From: DALYJJ01 sp031969915
GTDB lineage: Bacteria; Acidobacteriota; Terriglobia; Bryobacterales; Bryobacteraceae
Direction of reading: 5' to 3'
Assembly: GCA_031969915.1 (NCBI GenBank)
Contig: DALYJJ010000031.1
Coordinates: forward strand, 1-51,402
Length of the DNA: 51,402 bases
In this document: piece after piece, positions 26,727-35,799 of the stretch
Layout: each line of letters opens with the position of its first letter
Position numbering within the stretch: position 1 is the stretch's first letter
Program-made: the position numbers and the translations under genes
The notes under the pieces: generated by a model
Seen by the model: only the letters and a program-made list of their open reading frames with translations
What the model was told of the DNA's origin: nothing
Databases searched by the model: none

Positions 26727-27754
26727 TGGCGGGCGCACAGCACTGGAGCGGCCGACCGGTCCTGGTCACCGGCGCCACCGGCCTGATGGGCGGCTGGATT
26801 GCCCGTGGTTTGGCGGACCTCGGCGCCGAGGTGGTCATCCTGGTGCGCGACCACAGTCCGCGCACGATGCTCGGCCGCGACGGTTACCTCGATCGCATGA
26901 CCTCGGTCAGCGGGTCCATCGAGGACCCCTCCGTCCTCCGCCGAGCCTTCTCCGAATACTCGATCGACACCGTCTTCCATATGGCCGCCCAGCCCCTTGT
27001 CGGCGTCGCCAAGATCGATCCCGTCTCCACGCTCGAAGCGAACATCCGCGGCACCTGGAATGTCCTCGAGGCCGCACGGCAGGCCAAGGTGAAGCAGGTG
27101 ATGGTGGCCTCCTCCGACAAAGCCTACGGCGCCAGCGACCACCTGCCCTACCGCGAAGAAGACGCCCTGCAGGCCGAACAGCCGTACGACGTCTCCAAGA
27201 GCTGCACCGACCTCATCTCCCGCATGTACGCCAAGGCCTTCGGCCTCAACATAGGCATCGCACGGTGCGCCAATCTCTTCGGCGGCGGCGACTTCAACCT
27301 CAGCCGCTTTCTACCGGGACTGATTCGTTCGACGTACCTCGGCGAGAACTTTGTTATCCGCAGCGACGGCAAGTTCGTTCGCGATTATCTCTACGTGCGC
27401 GACGGCGTCTCCGCTTACCTGCGTATGGCGGAAGTGCTCGCCGCCAACCCGGCACTCTCCGGTGAGGCGTTCAACTTCAGCATGGAGATCAAGCTCACCG
27501 TGCTTGAGCTGACCGAAGCCGTTCTCTCCCTGATGGACGCCTCGGAACTCCGCCCGGTCATTCTGAACCAGGCGCAGGGCGAAATCCGCGAGCAATACCT
27601 GAACTGCGACAAGGCGCGCCGCGTCCTCGACTGGCGGCCTTCGTATACGCTCCAGGAAGGCCTGCGCGAGACCATCGATTGGTATTGCGCGCTCTATCGC
27701 GATACCTTCGGCGAGCGGCGGGCCGTTTCCGCTCCCGGCGCCAAGGGCGACTGA
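26726..27754 (+). CDS. NAD-dependent sugar dehydratase/epimerase (CDP-glucose 4,6-dehydratase-like)
   Basis: A 342-residue extended SDR. It has the NAD-binding VTGATGLMGGWIARGL, then FHMAAQPLVGVAKIDP, SSDKAYGASD, the catalytic YDVSK, RCANLFGGGDFNLSRF and the nucleotide-contact RSDGKFVRDYLYVRDG. AAQPLV and SDK-YG resemble CDP-glucose 4,6-dehydratases, which fits the preceding nucleotidyltransferase. Exact chemistry (4,6-dehydration or epimerisation) is not certain. GTG at 26726 overlaps the upstream TAG by one base, pointing to translational coupling. No rfbH-type gene for a 3,6-dideoxy sugar is present. Confidence 0.82.
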   Translation: MAGAQHWSGRPVLVTGATGLMGGWIARGLADLGAEVVILVRDHSPRTMLGRDGYLDRMTSVSGSIEDPSVLRRAFSEYSIDTVFHMAAQPLVGVAKIDPVSTLEANIRGTWNVLEAARQAKVKQVMVASSDKAYGASDHLPYREEDALQAEQPYDVSKSCTDLISRMYAKAFGLNIGIARCANLFGGGDFNLSRFLPGLIRSTYLGENFVIRSDGKFVRDYLYVRDGVSAYLRMAEVLAANPALSGEAFNFSMEIKLTVLELTEAVLSLMDASELRPVILNQAQGEIREQYLNCDKARRVLDWRPSYTLQEGLRETIDWYCALYRDTFGERRAVSAPGAKGD

Positions 27755-27758
27755 AGCG

Positions 27759-28943
27759 TTGCGCGTCGCCCTCTACTACCCGTGGGTTTACCTGACCAGC
27801 GGCGCCGAGCGGACCATTCTTGAACTTACCGGCCGCAGCCGCCATCGGTGGACGATCTTCACGAACCACTATTCGCCGGGCACCACGTTTCCCGGTTTCC
27901 GGGACCGTGATGTCGTGGAGCTCGACCGTGTTTCGGTCGCGCGGAACGTTGCTTCCGTCGGCAAAGTCTGCTGGAAGCTGATGCGCCAGCGTCTGCTGGC
28001 CGTAGCAGATGCCGAGGATGGGCAGCCCCNNNNNNNNNNGGAAGACTTCGACGCGCTCCTGATTGTGGGCGAAGGAGTGGGCGATTTCGTGGCCCTCCGT
28101 TCCTCCGTCCCCGTGGCGGGCCTTTGCCTCACGCCGCTGCGCGTGGCCTTCGACCCGGTCTATCAGGCCCGCGCGAAAGAGAACCGCGGCGCCGTCGCCC
28201 GCTTCGCCCTCGCCGCCGGCGTCTCGGCCTTCCGTGCCGTCGACCGTTTCGCCTGGCGCCGCTACCGCCACATGCTCACCATCAGCCGCGAGGCGATGTC
28301 GCGCGCCGATGCCGGAGGACTCGCACCGTCCGGCCCACACGAACTGCTCCACCCCGGCATCGGCATCGAACACCACGGTGAGCCCTGCGAGTTCCAGCCC
28401 TTCTTCCTGATCGCCGGGCGCATCATGTGGACCAAGAACATCGAACTCGGGATCCGGGCGTTTCAGATCTTCGCCTCCGCCCACCCCGCGTTTCGCCTGG
28501 TCATCGCGGGCATCGTCGACGCCAAGAGTGAGGGCTACCTTTCACAGCTTCGCGAACTGGCGGACGGCGATCCTCGCATCGAATTCCGGATCTTCCCCAC
28601 CGACGCGGACCTCCGCGAGCTCTATCGCACCTGCTACGGGCTGCTCTTCACTCCGTTCAACGAGGATTGGGGCATTGTTCCCATTGAGGCCATGACCTTC
28701 GGCAAACCCGTGATTGCGGTGGATGCCGGCGGGCCGAAAGAGATCGTCGTTCATGGCGAATCCGGCTTCCTTGCCGCCCCCGAACCCGAGGCCTTCGCGG
28801 CCCACATGACGGCCCTCGCCGGGGGAGCCGGCCTCGCCCGCGGCATCGGAACCGCCGCCCGCGAGCGGTCCCGCCTGTACTCCTGGGATCGCTTCACCGC
28901 GCGTGTCGATGACGTCGTCGAGTCCGTCGCCCGCGGCGTCTGA
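27759..28943 (+). CDS. GT4-family glycosyltransferase, interrupted by a scaffold gap
   Basis: An N-terminal half (MRVALYYPWVYLTSGAERTILEL) and a C-terminal half fit one GT-B, GT4-type enzyme: LIAGRIMWTKNIELGIRAFQIF, FTPFNEDWGIVPIEAMTFGKPVIAVDAGGPKEIV, then HGESGFLA. It probably adds a sugar to the lipid-linked polysaccharide precursor. Ten N (28030-28039) interrupt it. The frame is the same on both sides, but the roughly 54 bases before the gap look foreign (see 27976-28029), so the true sequence and length between about residues 72 and 94 are unknown. The TTG start at 27759 lies 4 bases after the previous stop. Confidence 0.85.
   Translation: MRVALYYPWVYLTSGAERTILELTGRSRHRWTIFTNHYSPGTTFPGFRDRDVVELDRVSVARNVASVGKVCWKLMRQRLLAVADAEDGQPXXXXEDFDALLIVGEGVGDFVALRSSVPVAGLCLTPLRVAFDPVYQARAKENRGAVARFALAAGVSAFRAVDRFAWRRYRHMLTISREAMSRADAGGLAPSGPHELLHPGIGIEHHGEPCEFQPFFLIAGRIMWTKNIELGIRAFQIFASAHPAFRLVIAGIVDAKSEGYLSQLRELADGDPRIEFRIFPTDADLRELYRTCYGLLFTPFNEDWGIVPIEAMTFGKPVIAVDAGGPKEIVVHGESGFLAAPEPEAFAAHMTALAGGAGLARGIGTAARERSRLYSWDRFTARVDDVVESVARGV
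27976..28029 (-). pseudogene. guaA-like glutamine amidotransferase fragment at contig end (probable assembly chimera)
   Basis: Read on the minus strand from the gap, these bases encode GLPILGICYGQQTLAHQL. This is the nucleophile-Cys motif of class I glutamine amidotransferases, in the form typical of GMP synthase (GuaA). The resemblance stops at about 27976, where the glycosyltransferase reading resumes. The fragment abuts the N-run and lies antisense inside another gene. A wrong join or a chimeric contig end is the simplest explanation. Confidence 0.6.
28030..28039. other. Scaffold gap (10 N)
   Basis: Exactly ten N. The number is probably a placeholder, so the true distance is unknown. Glycosyltransferase sequence on both sides supports the order and orientation of the two contigs. 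Confidence 0.98.
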
Positions 28944-28958
28944 TAGCATTCCTTCACG

Positions 28959-29882
28959 ATGATGTTCGCCGTCGTTGGCGCCGGCAGCCTGGGCTGCGTC
29001 TACGGGGGCAATCTTGCGCGCATCGGTGAGCGCGTCGCGTTCCTCGATATCCGGGAGGATCACATGGCGCGCATCCGCGATCAGGGGCTTCGCGTCGAAG
29101 GGCTCACCGGCGATTTCCTGGTGCGCTGCGAAGCATCCACGAACGCCGCCGCGCTGCCCGCCGCCGACGTCGTCCTGGTCTGCGTCAACTCCTACGCCAC
29201 TCCGCAGGCCGCCCGGGCCGCCGCCACGCTGCTTTCTCCCGAAGGCTGCTGCCTCACGCTGCAGAACGGCGTCGGTAATGTCGAGATCCTGTCCGCCGCG
29301 GTGGGGCGTGAGCGTGTCCTGGCCGGCCTCAGCTTTCAGAGCGGCGACCTCGCCGGTCCCGGCCACGTGCGTCACACCAACAACGGGCCCACGTACCTGG
29401 GCGAGCTCACGCGCGAGCGCACGCCTCGCCTCCTGCACATCGAATCGCTCTTCGCGCGAGCCGGCTTGAACCCCGTCCTGGTGGACGACATCCTGGCCAC
29501 GATCTGGGAGAAGTTCGTCCACAACTGCGGCATCAACGCCATCTGCGCCCTCACCGGCCTGCGCCCCGGCCACATCCGTGAAGTACCCGAGCTCGACGAG
29601 TTCCAGACCGGGATCATCCGCGAGACCCTCGCCTTGCTCGCCGCCAAAGGCGTCACGATCGGAGATCGCGACCACCTTGCCGCCATCAAGGGCTATTGCG
29701 CCCACAAGTTTCACCGGCCGTCGATGATGCAGCACCTCGACCGCGGCCAGCGCACGGAGATCGACGCCCTGAACGGATACGTGGCCCGCGAAAGCAAGGC
29801 GCTCGGGCTCCCGGCGCCCTGCAATGACGCTCTCACCCGCCTCATCAAAGGCCGTGAACACCAGGGGCAGGGAAGTGAGTAG
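28959..29882 (+). CDS. 2-dehydropantoate 2-reductase (ketopantoate reductase family)
   Basis: A 307-residue NADPH enzyme. The N-terminus MMFAVVGAGSLGCVYGGNLA is the Rossmann nucleotide site. The catalytic lysine lies in WEKFVHNCGINAICALTG, and the later QRTEIDALNGYVARE matches the substrate-binding G/Q-x-TEID-x-LNG motif. PanE makes pantoate for coenzyme A, but this family also has paralogues with other 2-keto acids; no panB or panC is nearby. It starts 15 bases after the glycosyltransferase, and its stop overlaps the start of the SDR gene. Confidence 0.82.
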   Translation: MMFAVVGAGSLGCVYGGNLARIGERVAFLDIREDHMARIRDQGLRVEGLTGDFLVRCEASTNAAALPAADVVLVCVNSYATPQAARAAATLLSPEGCCLTLQNGVGNVEILSAAVGRERVLAGLSFQSGDLAGPGHVRHTNNGPTYLGELTRERTPRLLHIESLFARAGLNPVLVDDILATIWEKFVHNCGINAICALTGLRPGHIREVPELDEFQTGIIRETLALLAAKGVTIGDRDHLAAIKGYCAHKFHRPSMMQHLDRGQRTEIDALNGYVARESKALGLPAPCNDALTRLIKGREHQGQGSE

Positions 29883-30624
29883 GGTCGTCCTCGTCACCGG
29901 CGCCGCTCGCGGCATCGGCTGCGGGATCGCCCGGCGGCTCAGCGAATCCGGCATGACGGTTGTCCTCACGGACATCGATGAACCCACCCTCACCGAAACC
30001 GCCCGGACCCTCGCTCACACCGTCGCCATCCCCGCCGACATCACCCGGCGCGCGGACGTGGAAGCCCTGATCGAACGCGTCGAATCGGAAGCCGGGCCGC
30101 TCTACGCACTGATCAACAACGCCGGTGTCTTTACCTCCGGCCCCATCGAAACGTTCAGAGAAGAGGACTGGGACCGCACCTTCGCCGTCGACGCCAAAGC
30201 GGTCTTCCTCTGCTCCCAGGCCGCCGCCCGCCGCATGATCCCCCGCCGCGCCGGCCGCATCGTCATCGTCTCCTCCATCGCGGGCCACATTGTGCGGACC
30301 AACCAGATCGCCTACTGCGCGGCCAAGGCTGCCGCCATCCACTTTGCCCGCTGCCTGGCCGTCGAACTCGCCCCGCACGCGGTCACCGTGAATTGTTTGT
30401 GCCCCGGCATGACGGATAGCGAGATGCTTCGCCAGACCGCCGCCGCCCGCGGCGTCGCCATCGGCGATTTCCTCGAAATGATCCCCGCCGCCCGCCTTGC
30501 CACCAACGCCGACCATGCGGAAACCGTCGCCTGGCTGATCTCCGATGCCGCCGCCCACGTCACAGGACAGGTGATCAGCGTCGACGGCGCGCAGTCGCTC
30601 TTTCATCCGGTTACCCGGCGGTAG
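29875..30624 (+). CDS. Short-chain dehydrogenase/reductase (FabG-like)
   Basis: A 249-residue classical SDR. It has cofactor motif TGAARGIG (8-15), a D60 region (PADITRRADVE), NNAG (81-84), catalytic S133/S134, Y147 and K151 (VSSIAG, then AYCAAK), and a C-terminal GQVISVDGAQS. It reduces or oxidises an alcohol/ketone with NAD(P)H; the substrate is unknown. GTG at 29875 is chosen because it gives the standard MSRVVLVTGAARG start and follows a purine-rich GGGGCAGGGA. It overlaps the reductase stop, so the two probably work in one pathway. Confidence 0.88.
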   Translation: MSRVVLVTGAARGIGCGIARRLSESGMTVVLTDIDEPTLTETARTLAHTVAIPADITRRADVEALIERVESEAGPLYALINNAGVFTSGPIETFREEDWDRTFAVDAKAVFLCSQAAARRMIPRRAGRIVIVSSIAGHIVRTNQIAYCAAKAAAIHFARCLAVELAPHAVTVNCLCPGMTDSEMLRQTAAARGVAIGDFLEMIPAARLATNADHAETVAWLISDAAAHVTGQVISVDGAQSLFHPVTRR

Positions 30625-30656
30625 GCCCGTGCCGCGGATACAATGGTCGCGGCCTT

Positions 30657-32033
30657 ATGCTGTTCCTACCCGCCGTCTTTTCGTTCTTGCTTTTGCAGGC
30701 CCCGGAGCCGCACTTCTCCGTCACCGCCGGCACGCAGGCCGTCGACCTCCACACCTTTCCGCTCGGCGCTTTCGCCACGCTTGAATTCACGAGTCCGGTG
30801 GACGTGGAAGTCCGGACCGCGTTCGATGTCCGCTGGGCGGAGGTGCGTCCCAAGAGCGCGGGCATTCAAGCCGTCATCGGCGCGGACCAGCACTCCATTC
30901 GCTTTCGCGTGAACCGGGCGCTTCCGCTTACGCTCGAATGCAACAACGATTTGAAGCGCGTGCTGCATCTGTTCTTCTCGCCGCCGGAGAAGAACCCGCC
31001 AGCGGCGTCGGCGCCGAACACCCGCTACTTCGCGGCGGGAATGCACGAAGCGGGTCTGATCGAACTGAAAGACGGCGAAACGCTCTACCTGGCCAAGGGC
31101 GCCTGGGTGAAAGGCGCGGTCCGCATCGTGGGCGCGCGCGGGGCGGCCATTCTCGGGCGCGGGATCCTGGACGGCACGGCCCTGCCGCCGCGAGCCCGCA
31201 ACATGATCTACGCCGAACGTACCGAGGGCCTGACGATCCAGGGCATCACGATCTTCAACAGCCCCGGGTGGACGGTCCTGCTGCGGAACTCGCGCGGGGC
31301 GCGCATCGACGGTGTGAACATTCTGAATCCCGCGCCGCACTACGGAACGGATGGATTCGACCTGGTCTCTTCGACCGATGTGGTGGTGGAGAACGCCTTC
31401 GTGCGGACCAACGACGATTGCGTGGCGATCAAGAACCTGGATGATGTGCCCATGTCGAACATCACGGTGCGCAAGTCGGTCTTCTGGAACATGCCGGTGG
31501 GCGGCAACGCGCTGGAGATCGGCTTCGAGCTGCGCGGAGCGCCGCTGTCGAAGGTCCGCTTTGAGGACATCGACATTATTCGCGTGGAGCGCGGCGCGGC
31601 GATCAGCATTCACAACGGCGACGCGGCGACCGTGGACGACGTGGTGTTCGACAACATCCGGGTGGAGAACGCGAGCCGCAAGCTGATTGACTTCGCGGTT
31701 CTTTACGCGCAGTACGGCGTGGACCGGCCCGCCGCGCAGGAGGAGCGCCGCCGGCTCCTGGACCCCGGTGGCGCCTGGGATGGCCATCTGCGCGCCACGC
31801 CGGCCGAACGGGTGGAGCGTGCCAAGAACCGCGGCCATATCAGGAACGTGTTGGTGCGCAACCTGCATGTGGTGGAGGGCGCGCTGCCGTACAGCGTGAT
31901 CGCGGGCTTCGACGCCGGGCATCTGGTCGAGAATGTCACCATCGAAGGACTGCGTTACCTGGGCCGTCCGCTGCGCACGCCAGCGGAGGCGAAACTGGTG
32001 ACCGAACACGCCACCGCAGTGCGATTCCGGTAG
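30657..32033 (+). CDS. Exported GH28-like (polygalacturonase-type) beta-helix glycosidase
   Basis: A 458-residue protein with a short signal peptide (MLFLPAVFSFLLLQAPEP) and an N-terminal beta-sandwich of about 100 residues. The rest is a right-handed beta-helix of GH28 type: GRGILDGTALPPRARNM, GITIFNSPGWTVLL, YGTDGFDLVSSTDV and VRTNDDCVAIK, which carries the paired catalytic aspartates. GH28 enzymes cut galacturonan or rhamnogalacturonan in pectin. It probably feeds plant cell-wall sugars to the cell. It begins 32 bases after the SDR gene. Confidence 0.85.
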   Translation: MLFLPAVFSFLLLQAPEPHFSVTAGTQAVDLHTFPLGAFATLEFTSPVDVEVRTAFDVRWAEVRPKSAGIQAVIGADQHSIRFRVNRALPLTLECNNDLKRVLHLFFSPPEKNPPAASAPNTRYFAAGMHEAGLIELKDGETLYLAKGAWVKGAVRIVGARGAAILGRGILDGTALPPRARNMIYAERTEGLTIQGITIFNSPGWTVLLRNSRGARIDGVNILNPAPHYGTDGFDLVSSTDVVVENAFVRTNDDCVAIKNLDDVPMSNITVRKSVFWNMPVGGNALEIGFELRGAPLSKVRFEDIDIIRVERGAAISIHNGDAATVDDVVFDNIRVENASRKLIDFAVLYAQYGVDRPAAQEERRRLLDPGGAWDGHLRATPAERVERAKNRGHIRNVLVRNLHVVEGALPYSVIAGFDAGHLVENVTIEGLRYLGRPLRTPAEAKLVTEHATAVRFR

Positions 32034-32085
32034 CGCCGGTGTCCGATATCGAACGGCCGGATTCCCGGAGCGGACGCCACCTGCG

Positions 32086-32099
32086 CGCCCGGCCGGGCG
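32086..32099. repeat. GC palindrome between the GH28-like gene and the ADOP permease
   Basis: CGCCCGGCCGGGCG, perfectly self-complementary, sits in the 123-base intergenic region. There is no loop and no T-run. It may be a weak transcript end or chance in GC-rich DNA. Confidence 0.25.
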
Positions 32100-32156
32100 G
32101 ATCTCCAACGGAATGAAGGAGCCGCACTGGCACGCTTCGTGCACTTGCGGTGCGCC

Positions 32157-34556
32157 ATGCTGGACTTTGTACGGGACCTTCGCCTTGCCGGCCGGAACCT
32201 GCGCCGGCGGCCCGGTTTTGCGCTGCTCGCCGTCCTGACGCTGGGCGCGGGCATTGCGCTGAACGTCACCGTGGCGTCGGTGCTCGACGCGTATCTGTTG
32301 CGCAGCCTGCCCTACCCTGAGGCGCAGCGTCTCCACGACGTGCGATTCGGCCCGCCAGGGCAGGCGCCGCCGCCGGGCCTGGATAAGCTGGACTGGACGA
32401 AGATGAGCCCCGTCTTCGAGCACGCGATCGCCTGGGACCTGGACGTCTTCTACATGACCAGCGCGCCGCGGGCGGAGAGCGTGCCGGGAGCCTGGGTGAC
32501 GCCGGGGTTCATGGCCGGCCTTGGCGTGCAGCCGGCGCTCGGGCGCGGTTTTGCTGCGGCGGAGTTCACACCGGGCTCGCCGAATGTGGCGATGATCAGC
32601 CACGCATTGTGGCAGCGCCGCTGGGGCGGCGATCCGGCGATTCTGGGAAAGACGTTCACCGCCTACGTGAGCGATCGGCCCGAGGAGGCCGAACTCTTCA
32701 CCGTCGTCGGGGTCCTGCCGGAGAGCTTCTGGCACTTCAACCGCTACACCAACGTGTTCGCGCCCTTGCGAGCGCCGAGCTACCCGTACATGGCGCGCTT
32801 GCGGCCAGGGGTTTCCGCCGCGCAGGCGATCTCCGCCGTCAACGGGTTCGTGCGGGCGGCGATGCCGAACCTGCCTTCGGACTGGACCAGCCGCGTTTAC
32901 TCGACGCACGGAGAGTACGCTTCGCGCATCCGCCCGATCCTGCTGGTGGCTGCCGGCGCGGGTGCGATTGTGCTGCTCATCGCCTGCGCGAACGTCGCGT
33001 TTCTGTTGATCGTGCGCGCGGCGGCGCGGCAGCGCGAAGTCTCCATCCGGCTGGCGCTTGGGGCTTCCCGAGGACGCATCGCGCAGATGTTGTGCGCGGA
33101 GGCACTGGTGTTAGGCGGCCTGGCGACATCGTTCGCGTTGCTGCTTGTTTCGTGGACTCTCGACGCGCTGGCGCCGGTGGTGCAGCAGCAGTTGGGCCGG
33201 CCCGCGCCCGGCGGCTTGGCCGCCATCGGCTTCGGCCCCGCGAGCATGGTCGCAGCGGCGGCGTCGCTTCTCTTAACGCTCGCCTTCGGCCTGTTGCCGG
33301 TCTTCACCTGCTGGCGGCGCGAGGCCGATCACGACTCGCGATCCGGCAACCGGTCCACCACGCCCGGAGCCGCGGCGGCGCGACTGCGGCGTGCCTTGAT
33401 CGCATTCGAAGTGGCGGGCTCGATCACGTTGCTCGCGGGTGCGGGACTGATGGTGCGGACTACGCGAAACCTGCTCAGCGCCGATCTCGGCATCGATGCC
33501 GGGAACGTACTCACCGACATGATCGGTCTGCGGGAGCGTGCGTATCCCGACGACGCCGCGAAGGCGGCGTTCGCGGCGCGCCTGCAGTCCCGGATCGAAG
33601 CGATCCCTGGCGTCCGCTCCGCGGCCCTCGCGGCGGGATGGTCGTTCCAGCCGCCCCCGCAGTTGAGCGTCAAGGATACCGGCGGCGTATTCGAGGCCGG
33701 TGTACTGCGCGTGAGCGCAAACTACTTCGCGACTCTGGCGCAGCCGCTGGTGGCGGGCCGGATGTTCACCGAGGCGGACCGCGCCGGAGCGGAGCGCGTG
33801 GCGGTGGTCAGCGAATCCCTGGCGCGAAGGATGGCGGGAGACCCGCGGGCGGCGTTGGGAAGGCCGTTGGTGTTGGAGCGGCCGCCGTCGAGTCCGGCCC
33901 TGGCGAATGTAGACTTCGGTCCGCGCACGATCGTCGGCGTGGTGGGCGACGTCCGGCAGGGGGCGCGCGACGAACAGTTGCTCGACTTCTACGTCCCGTT
34001 AGCGCAAGCGCCCGCGCGGTTTCTCGCGATCTACGCGAAGGCAAACGGCGCGCCGGCCGGCTGGGCGGCGCCGTTGGCGGCCGCGTTGTCCTCCGTGGAT
34101 CCAGAGGTTCCGCTCGGCGAGCCGGGTCCGCTGCAGTCGCTGATCGACGCTGAATTCGCGCGTCCCCGCTTTCTCTCGTCGCTGCTCGGTGGTCTCGCGC
34201 TGTTCGCCGCCGCGCTGGCCGTACTCGGCGCGTATGGCATGGTGGCTTTCGCGGTGAAGCAGCAGGAGCGCGAAGTGGCGATCCGCATGGCGGTGGGCGC
34301 CTCTCCGGGGGCGATCACCCGCCTCTTCCTCAGGCAAAGCGCGGTGGTGATCGCTACCGGCGCCGTGGCCGGCCTGGCCGGAGCGTCCGCGCTGGGACGC
34401 GGTCTGGAGGGCCAACTCCACGGCGTGGTTCCCACAGATCCGCTCACGCTCGGAACCACCGCCGCGGGAATCGCGCTCGCGGCCGGCGTCGCGATGCTCG
34501 CTCCCTCGCGAGATGCAGCGCGGACAGATCCCGCCGTTCTGCTGCGCGAAGAATAG
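32157..34556 (+). CDS. ADOP-type (acidobacterial duplicated orphan permease) MacB/FtsX-like protein
   Basis: A 799-residue membrane protein with the duplicated layout of ADOP permeases. Each half has one N-terminal helix, a periplasmic MacB_PCD domain and a three-helix FtsX domain. The first half starts LRLAGRNLRRRPGFALLAVLTLGAGIALN and has its FtsX domain at about 262-390 (ACANVAFLLIVRAAARQREVSIRLALGASRGRI). The second FtsX domain is at about 680-795 (AFAVKQQEREVAIRMAVGASPGAI). No ATPase gene adjoins, as is usual for this family, whose function is not known. ATG at 32157 gives the expected N-terminus. Confidence 0.9.
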   Translation: MLDFVRDLRLAGRNLRRRPGFALLAVLTLGAGIALNVTVASVLDAYLLRSLPYPEAQRLHDVRFGPPGQAPPPGLDKLDWTKMSPVFEHAIAWDLDVFYMTSAPRAESVPGAWVTPGFMAGLGVQPALGRGFAAAEFTPGSPNVAMISHALWQRRWGGDPAILGKTFTAYVSDRPEEAELFTVVGVLPESFWHFNRYTNVFAPLRAPSYPYMARLRPGVSAAQAISAVNGFVRAAMPNLPSDWTSRVYSTHGEYASRIRPILLVAAGAGAIVLLIACANVAFLLIVRAAARQREVSIRLALGASRGRIAQMLCAEALVLGGLATSFALLLVSWTLDALAPVVQQQLGRPAPGGLAAIGFGPASMVAAAASLLLTLAFGLLPVFTCWRREADHDSRSGNRSTTPGAAAARLRRALIAFEVAGSITLLAGAGLMVRTTRNLLSADLGIDAGNVLTDMIGLRERAYPDDAAKAAFAARLQSRIEAIPGVRSAALAAGWSFQPPPQLSVKDTGGVFEAGVLRVSANYFATLAQPLVAGRMFTEADRAGAERVAVVSESLARRMAGDPRAALGRPLVLERPPSSPALANVDFGPRTIVGVVGDVRQGARDEQLLDFYVPLAQAPARFLAIYAKANGAPAGWAAPLAAALSSVDPEVPLGEPGPLQSLIDAEFARPRFLSSLLGGLALFAAALAVLGAYGMVAFAVKQQEREVAIRMAVGASPGAITRLFLRQSAVVIATGAVAGLAGASALGRGLEGQLHGVVPTDPLTLGTTAAGIALAAGVAMLAPSRDAARTDPAVLLREE

Positions 34557-34559
34557 AGA

Positions 34560-35795
34560 TCAGCGCGCCGGCCGCGCCCTCTGGTAAAAGGCCCCGGCGG
34601 CGACCTGCAGCGAGAGCAGCGCGGCGATCAGCAGGAACACGTTCCGGATGCCCGCCAGTTTTTCCAGGACTCCGGAGAGCAACAGGCCGACGACCTGGGA
34701 GGCGAAGGCAAACGACATCACGGTACTGCCCACGCGCCCGAGGAGATCGGGCGGCGTCTCCGCCTGCAGCAAGGCCTGCGAAGGGATCATCACGCATGCC
34801 ACGGCGAAGCCGGTGAGCGTGCAGGCGAGCAGCGTCAAAGCCGCCGAGTTGGTCAATCCGAGCAGCAGCACCGCGGCCAGCAGCAGACCCTGGCCGGCAA
34901 AGACGAAGCGTGCCGCGGGAAGTCTGGCGGCCAGCGGGCGGACCAGCGTGGCGCCCACCAGCAGGCCCCCGCCGATGAGCGCGCTTGCGGTGGCGAACAG
35001 GCCCGTCTCGCGGTGCAGGATGTCGCGCACGTAGACCGCGATCAACGGAGCGAAACAGCCGATGGCGAAGGTGGCCGCGCCGAGCGCCGCGACCACAAAC
35101 AAGATCGTGGCGTGGTGAAGGATGAAGCGGAAGCCGCTGCGCATCTCCAGCCACACGCGCTCGATGCCGGTGGCGGCGCCGTGCTCTTCCTTGGCCTGCG
35201 CCGGCGGGCGGACGATGGCCAGGGGAGCGATCAACGCCGCGGACGCGAGGAAGCTGAACGTGTCGGCGGCGTAGCAGAACCTGGCGCCGAAATGCGAGAC
35301 CAGAAGGCCCGCAAGGCCCGGCCCGGCGATGCGCATCAGGAAGAACACCTGTTGCATAAGTGCGTTCGCGGTTAGCAGCCCCTGCGCCGGAACCAGGGAC
35401 CGGATCGCGACGCCCTGCGCGGGTGCGAAGAGGGTGGAGAGCAGGCCGATGCCCAGCAGGATCGGATAGAAGTGGGCGGTGGTGGTGGCGAAGAGAAGGC
35501 CCACGCTGAGCGCCGCGCGGATGAGGTCGCTCGCGATGAGCGTGCGTTTCACCGGCCAGCGGTCGACGAAGACGCCGCAGATGGGACCCAGCACCGCCGT
35601 GGGGAGCATGTAGCAGATGCTGATCCAGGTGATCTCGGCGGCGCTCGCACGAAACTCAAATGACGCCGTGGCGAGGATGGCGAAGAGCGCGACGAAGTCG
35701 CCGAGCAGACTGACAATCTGCGCGTACCATAGGCGGCGCATGGGGACGATGCGCAGCACGTCCCGAAAGCCGAGCGTGGGGGCGCCGGGGGCCAT
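34560..35795 (-). CDS. MFS transporter (EntS/MFS_3-like)
   Basis: A 411-residue protein with about 12 hydrophobic helices. The loop between helices 2 and 3 has VFVDRWPVKRTLIASDLIRA, matching the MFS GxxxDRxGRR signature in the EntS-like exporter group. Members export siderophores, drugs or metabolites by proton exchange; the substrate is unknown. The start lies 4 bases after the exported DinB gene, so the two form a small operon. The stop is 3 bases from the stop of the convergent ADOP gene. Confidence 0.85.
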   Translation of the reverse strand: MAPGAPTLGFRDVLRIVPMRRLWYAQIVSLLGDFVALFAILATASFEFRASAAEITWISICYMLPTAVLGPICGVFVDRWPVKRTLIASDLIRAALSVGLLFATTTAHFYPILLGIGLLSTLFAPAQGVAIRSLVPAQGLLTANALMQQVFFLMRIAGPGLAGLLVSHFGARFCYAADTFSFLASAALIAPLAIVRPPAQAKEEHGAATGIERVWLEMRSGFRFILHHATILFVVAALGAATFAIGCFAPLIAVYVRDILHRETGLFATASALIGGGLLVGATLVRPLAARLPAARFVFAGQGLLLAAVLLLGLTNSAALTLLACTLTGFAVACVMIPSQALLQAETPPDLLGRVGSTVMSFAFASQVVGLLLSGVLEKLAGIRNVFLLIAALLSLQVAAGAFYQRARPAR

Positions 35796-35799
35796 GTCT

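Noticed and set aside
32128..32143. Sigma-54-like promoter TGGCAC-N5-GTGCA before the ADOP permease
   Set aside because: The -12 element has a mismatch (GTGC, not TTGC), the start point would fall almost on the ATG at 32157, and the sequence is also explained by a small GCACG-CTT-CGTGC hairpin. No enhancer-binding protein gene is nearby.
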